Below the pieces are notes generated by a model. It ran no database searches. It worked only from the letters and a program-made list of their open reading frames with translations, and was not told the DNA's origin. Source: Pseudomonadota bacterium (lineage in GTDB: Bacteria > Pseudomonadota > Alphaproteobacteria > Sphingomonadales > Sphingomonadaceae). From it: a stretch of DNA of 6,051 nucleotides. Position 1 is the stretch's first letter. Each line of letters starts with the position of its first letter. The stretch covers positions 1 through 6,051 of the forward strand of contig JAEWCW010000060.1 in the NCBI GenBank assembly GCA_023390415.1, given 5' to 3'. A program made the translations under genes and the position numbers. Positions 4,997 through 6,051 of this stretch are shown one piece after another.

Positions 4997-6051
4997 GTGA
5001 GCCAGCCGACCGACCGCTTCAACGAGGAGAAATCCGCTTACACCGTCCGCGGTGCCGACCAGCCCGACATCGAGGCGGGCGTGGCGGCGATCCGCGCGGT
5101 GGTGAAGACTCTGCCCATCCGCCCCGGTGTGTACCGGATGCTCGATGCCAAGGGCGACGTCCTCTATGTCGGCAAGGCGCGGGCGCTGAAGAATCGGGTG
5201 ACCAATTACACCCAGGTCGCTCGCCTCACCAAGCGGCTGCAGCGCATGGTCGCGCAGACCCGCTCGATGCAGATCGTCACCACCAGCACCGAGGCCGAGG
5301 CGCTTCTGCTCGAGGCGCAGCTGATCAAGCGCTACCGGCCGCCCTACAACGTCCTGCTGCGCGACGACAAAAGCTTCCCCTTCATCCTGCTGCGCGAGGA
5401 CCACGCCTTCGCGCAGGTGCGCAAGCATCGCGGGGCGCGGCGCCACAAGGGCCAATATTACGGCCCGTTCGCAAGCGCCGGATCGGTGACGACCACCCTC
5501 AACGCGCTCCAGAAGCTGTTCCTTCTGCGGAGCTGCACCGACAGCTTCTTCGCGACCCGCAAGCGCCCCTGCCTGCTCTATCAAATCAAGCGCTGCTCGG
5601 CGCCCTGCGTGGGCCGCATCTCGGAAGAGGATTATGCCGAGCTGGTCGACGACGCGAAGGACTTCCTCGCCGGCAAATCGACCAAGGTTCAGCAGAAGCT
5701 CGCCGGGCAGATGCAGGAAGCCGCCGAGGCGATGGACTTCGAGCTCGCCGCGATGCTCCGCGATCGCCTGCGCGCGCTCACCTTCGTCCAGGGCACCCAG
5801 ACCATCGCCGCCGAGGGGCTGGGCGATGCCGACATCTTCGCCATGGCCTGCAAGGCGGGGACGATCTGCATCCAGGCCTTCTTCATCCGCGGCGGCAACA
5901 ATTGGGGCCATCGCAGCTTCTTTCCGGCCCATACCGCCGACGTGCCCGAGGAGGAGGTGCTCGAAAGCTTCCTGATGCAATTCTATGAGGAGGTGCCGCC
6001 GCCGCGGATGATCCTCACCGACCGCGAGGTGCCGGAGGCGGAGCTCGTCGC
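4997..6051 (+). CDS. uvrC: Excinuclease ABC subunit C, N-terminal part (3' end outside the window)
   Basis: UvrC is the dual-incision nuclease of nucleotide excision repair: recruited by UvrB at damaged DNA, it cuts on both sides of the lesion. 351 residues are visible, and the full protein is usually 600-650. The GIY-YIG domain (about 40-120, 3' cut) has PGVY (43-46), YVGK (57-60), R67, catalytic E106 in LLLEAQLIKR and N118 in PPYN. The family's catalytic residues are thus present with normal spacing. Cysteines C180, C192, C200 and C204 repeat the 12-8-4 spacing of the iron-sulfur ligands reported for E. coli UvrC. A UVR motif that contacts UvrB lies at about 228-261. The RNase H-like domain for the 5' cut has only begun. 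GTG at 4997 is the first possible start, since TAA lies in frame 12 bases upstream. It adds about 40 residues (RFNEEKSAYTVRGADQPD) before the domain, as in other sphingomonads. Confidence 0.96.
   Translation, partial: MSQPTDRFNEEKSAYTVRGADQPDIEAGVAAIRAVVKTLPIRPGVYRMLDAKGDVLYVGKARALKNRVTNYTQVARLTKRLQRMVAQTRSMQIVTTSTEAEALLLEAQLIKRYRPPYNVLLRDDKSFPFILLREDHAFAQVRKHRGARRHKGQYYGPFASAGSVTTTLNALQKLFLLRSCTDSFFATRKRPCLLYQIKRCSAPCVGRISEEDYAELVDDAKDFLAGKSTKVQQKLAGQMQEAAEAMDFELAAMLRDRLRALTFVQGTQTIAAEGLGDADIFAMACKAGTICIQAFFIRGGNNWGHRSFFPAHTADVPEEEVLESFLMQFYEEVPPPRMILTDREVPEAELV

Noticed and set aside
4769..5980. Open frame of 403 codons on the minus strand opposite uvrC
   Set aside because: It is the antisense shadow of uvrC, and its C-terminal part is read out of the REP elements (PAFAGTT, SEGWHLG), a known source of false ORFs.

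Overview
The window is a GC-rich stretch of ordinary alphaproteobacterial core genome, and every gene I can support lies on the + strand. Three things suggest a sphingomonad (Sphingomonadales): the wording of the S1, IHF-beta, AtpB and UvrC proteins, a split ATP synthase in which the membrane (F0) genes form their own operon with two different b-type subunits (b' then b), and REP-type palindromes with the core AGCGAAGGCT. The genus assignment is from recognition, not from a search.

Layout. (1) 1-1149 is the C-terminal two thirds of rpsA (ribosomal protein S1), cut by the left edge and closed by a hairpin terminator. (2) 1321-1623 is ihfB (integration host factor beta), starting at GTG with its own leader. 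(3) 1732-1818 is a complete tRNA-Leu(UAA) with encoded CCA. (4) A gap of about 270 bases ends in a good housekeeping-type promoter (1975-2003) that drives atpI-atpB-atpE-atpF2(b')-atpF(b), 2091-4727. (5) 4726-4941 is a cluster of three REP-like hairpins in +, -, + orientation. The tail of the first builds a terminator-like hairpin that probably ends the atp transcript. (6) 4997 to the right edge is the N-terminal half of uvrC. It begins at a GTG without Shine-Dalgarno sequence, directly behind a -10-like element, so it may be translated from a leaderless mRNA.

How the genes work together. AtpB, AtpE, b' and b form the proton channel, rotor ring and peripheral stalk of the F-type ATP synthase, and AtpI helps c-ring assembly. 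The F1 genes (atpHAGDC) are not here and are expected at a separate locus, as is normal in this class. A long hairpin between atpE and the b' gene is well placed to help produce more c subunit than b subunits. The flanking genes (rpsA, ihfB, tRNA, uvrC) serve translation, chromosome architecture and DNA repair and are functionally unrelated to the atp operon.

I see no transposase gene, phage gene, CRISPR array, defence system or broken gene, and no previously undescribed multi-gene system. The items most worth a second look are RNA- and repeat-level: the atpE/b' hairpin, the REP cluster with its covarying stems and embedded terminator, and the possible leaderless start of uvrC.
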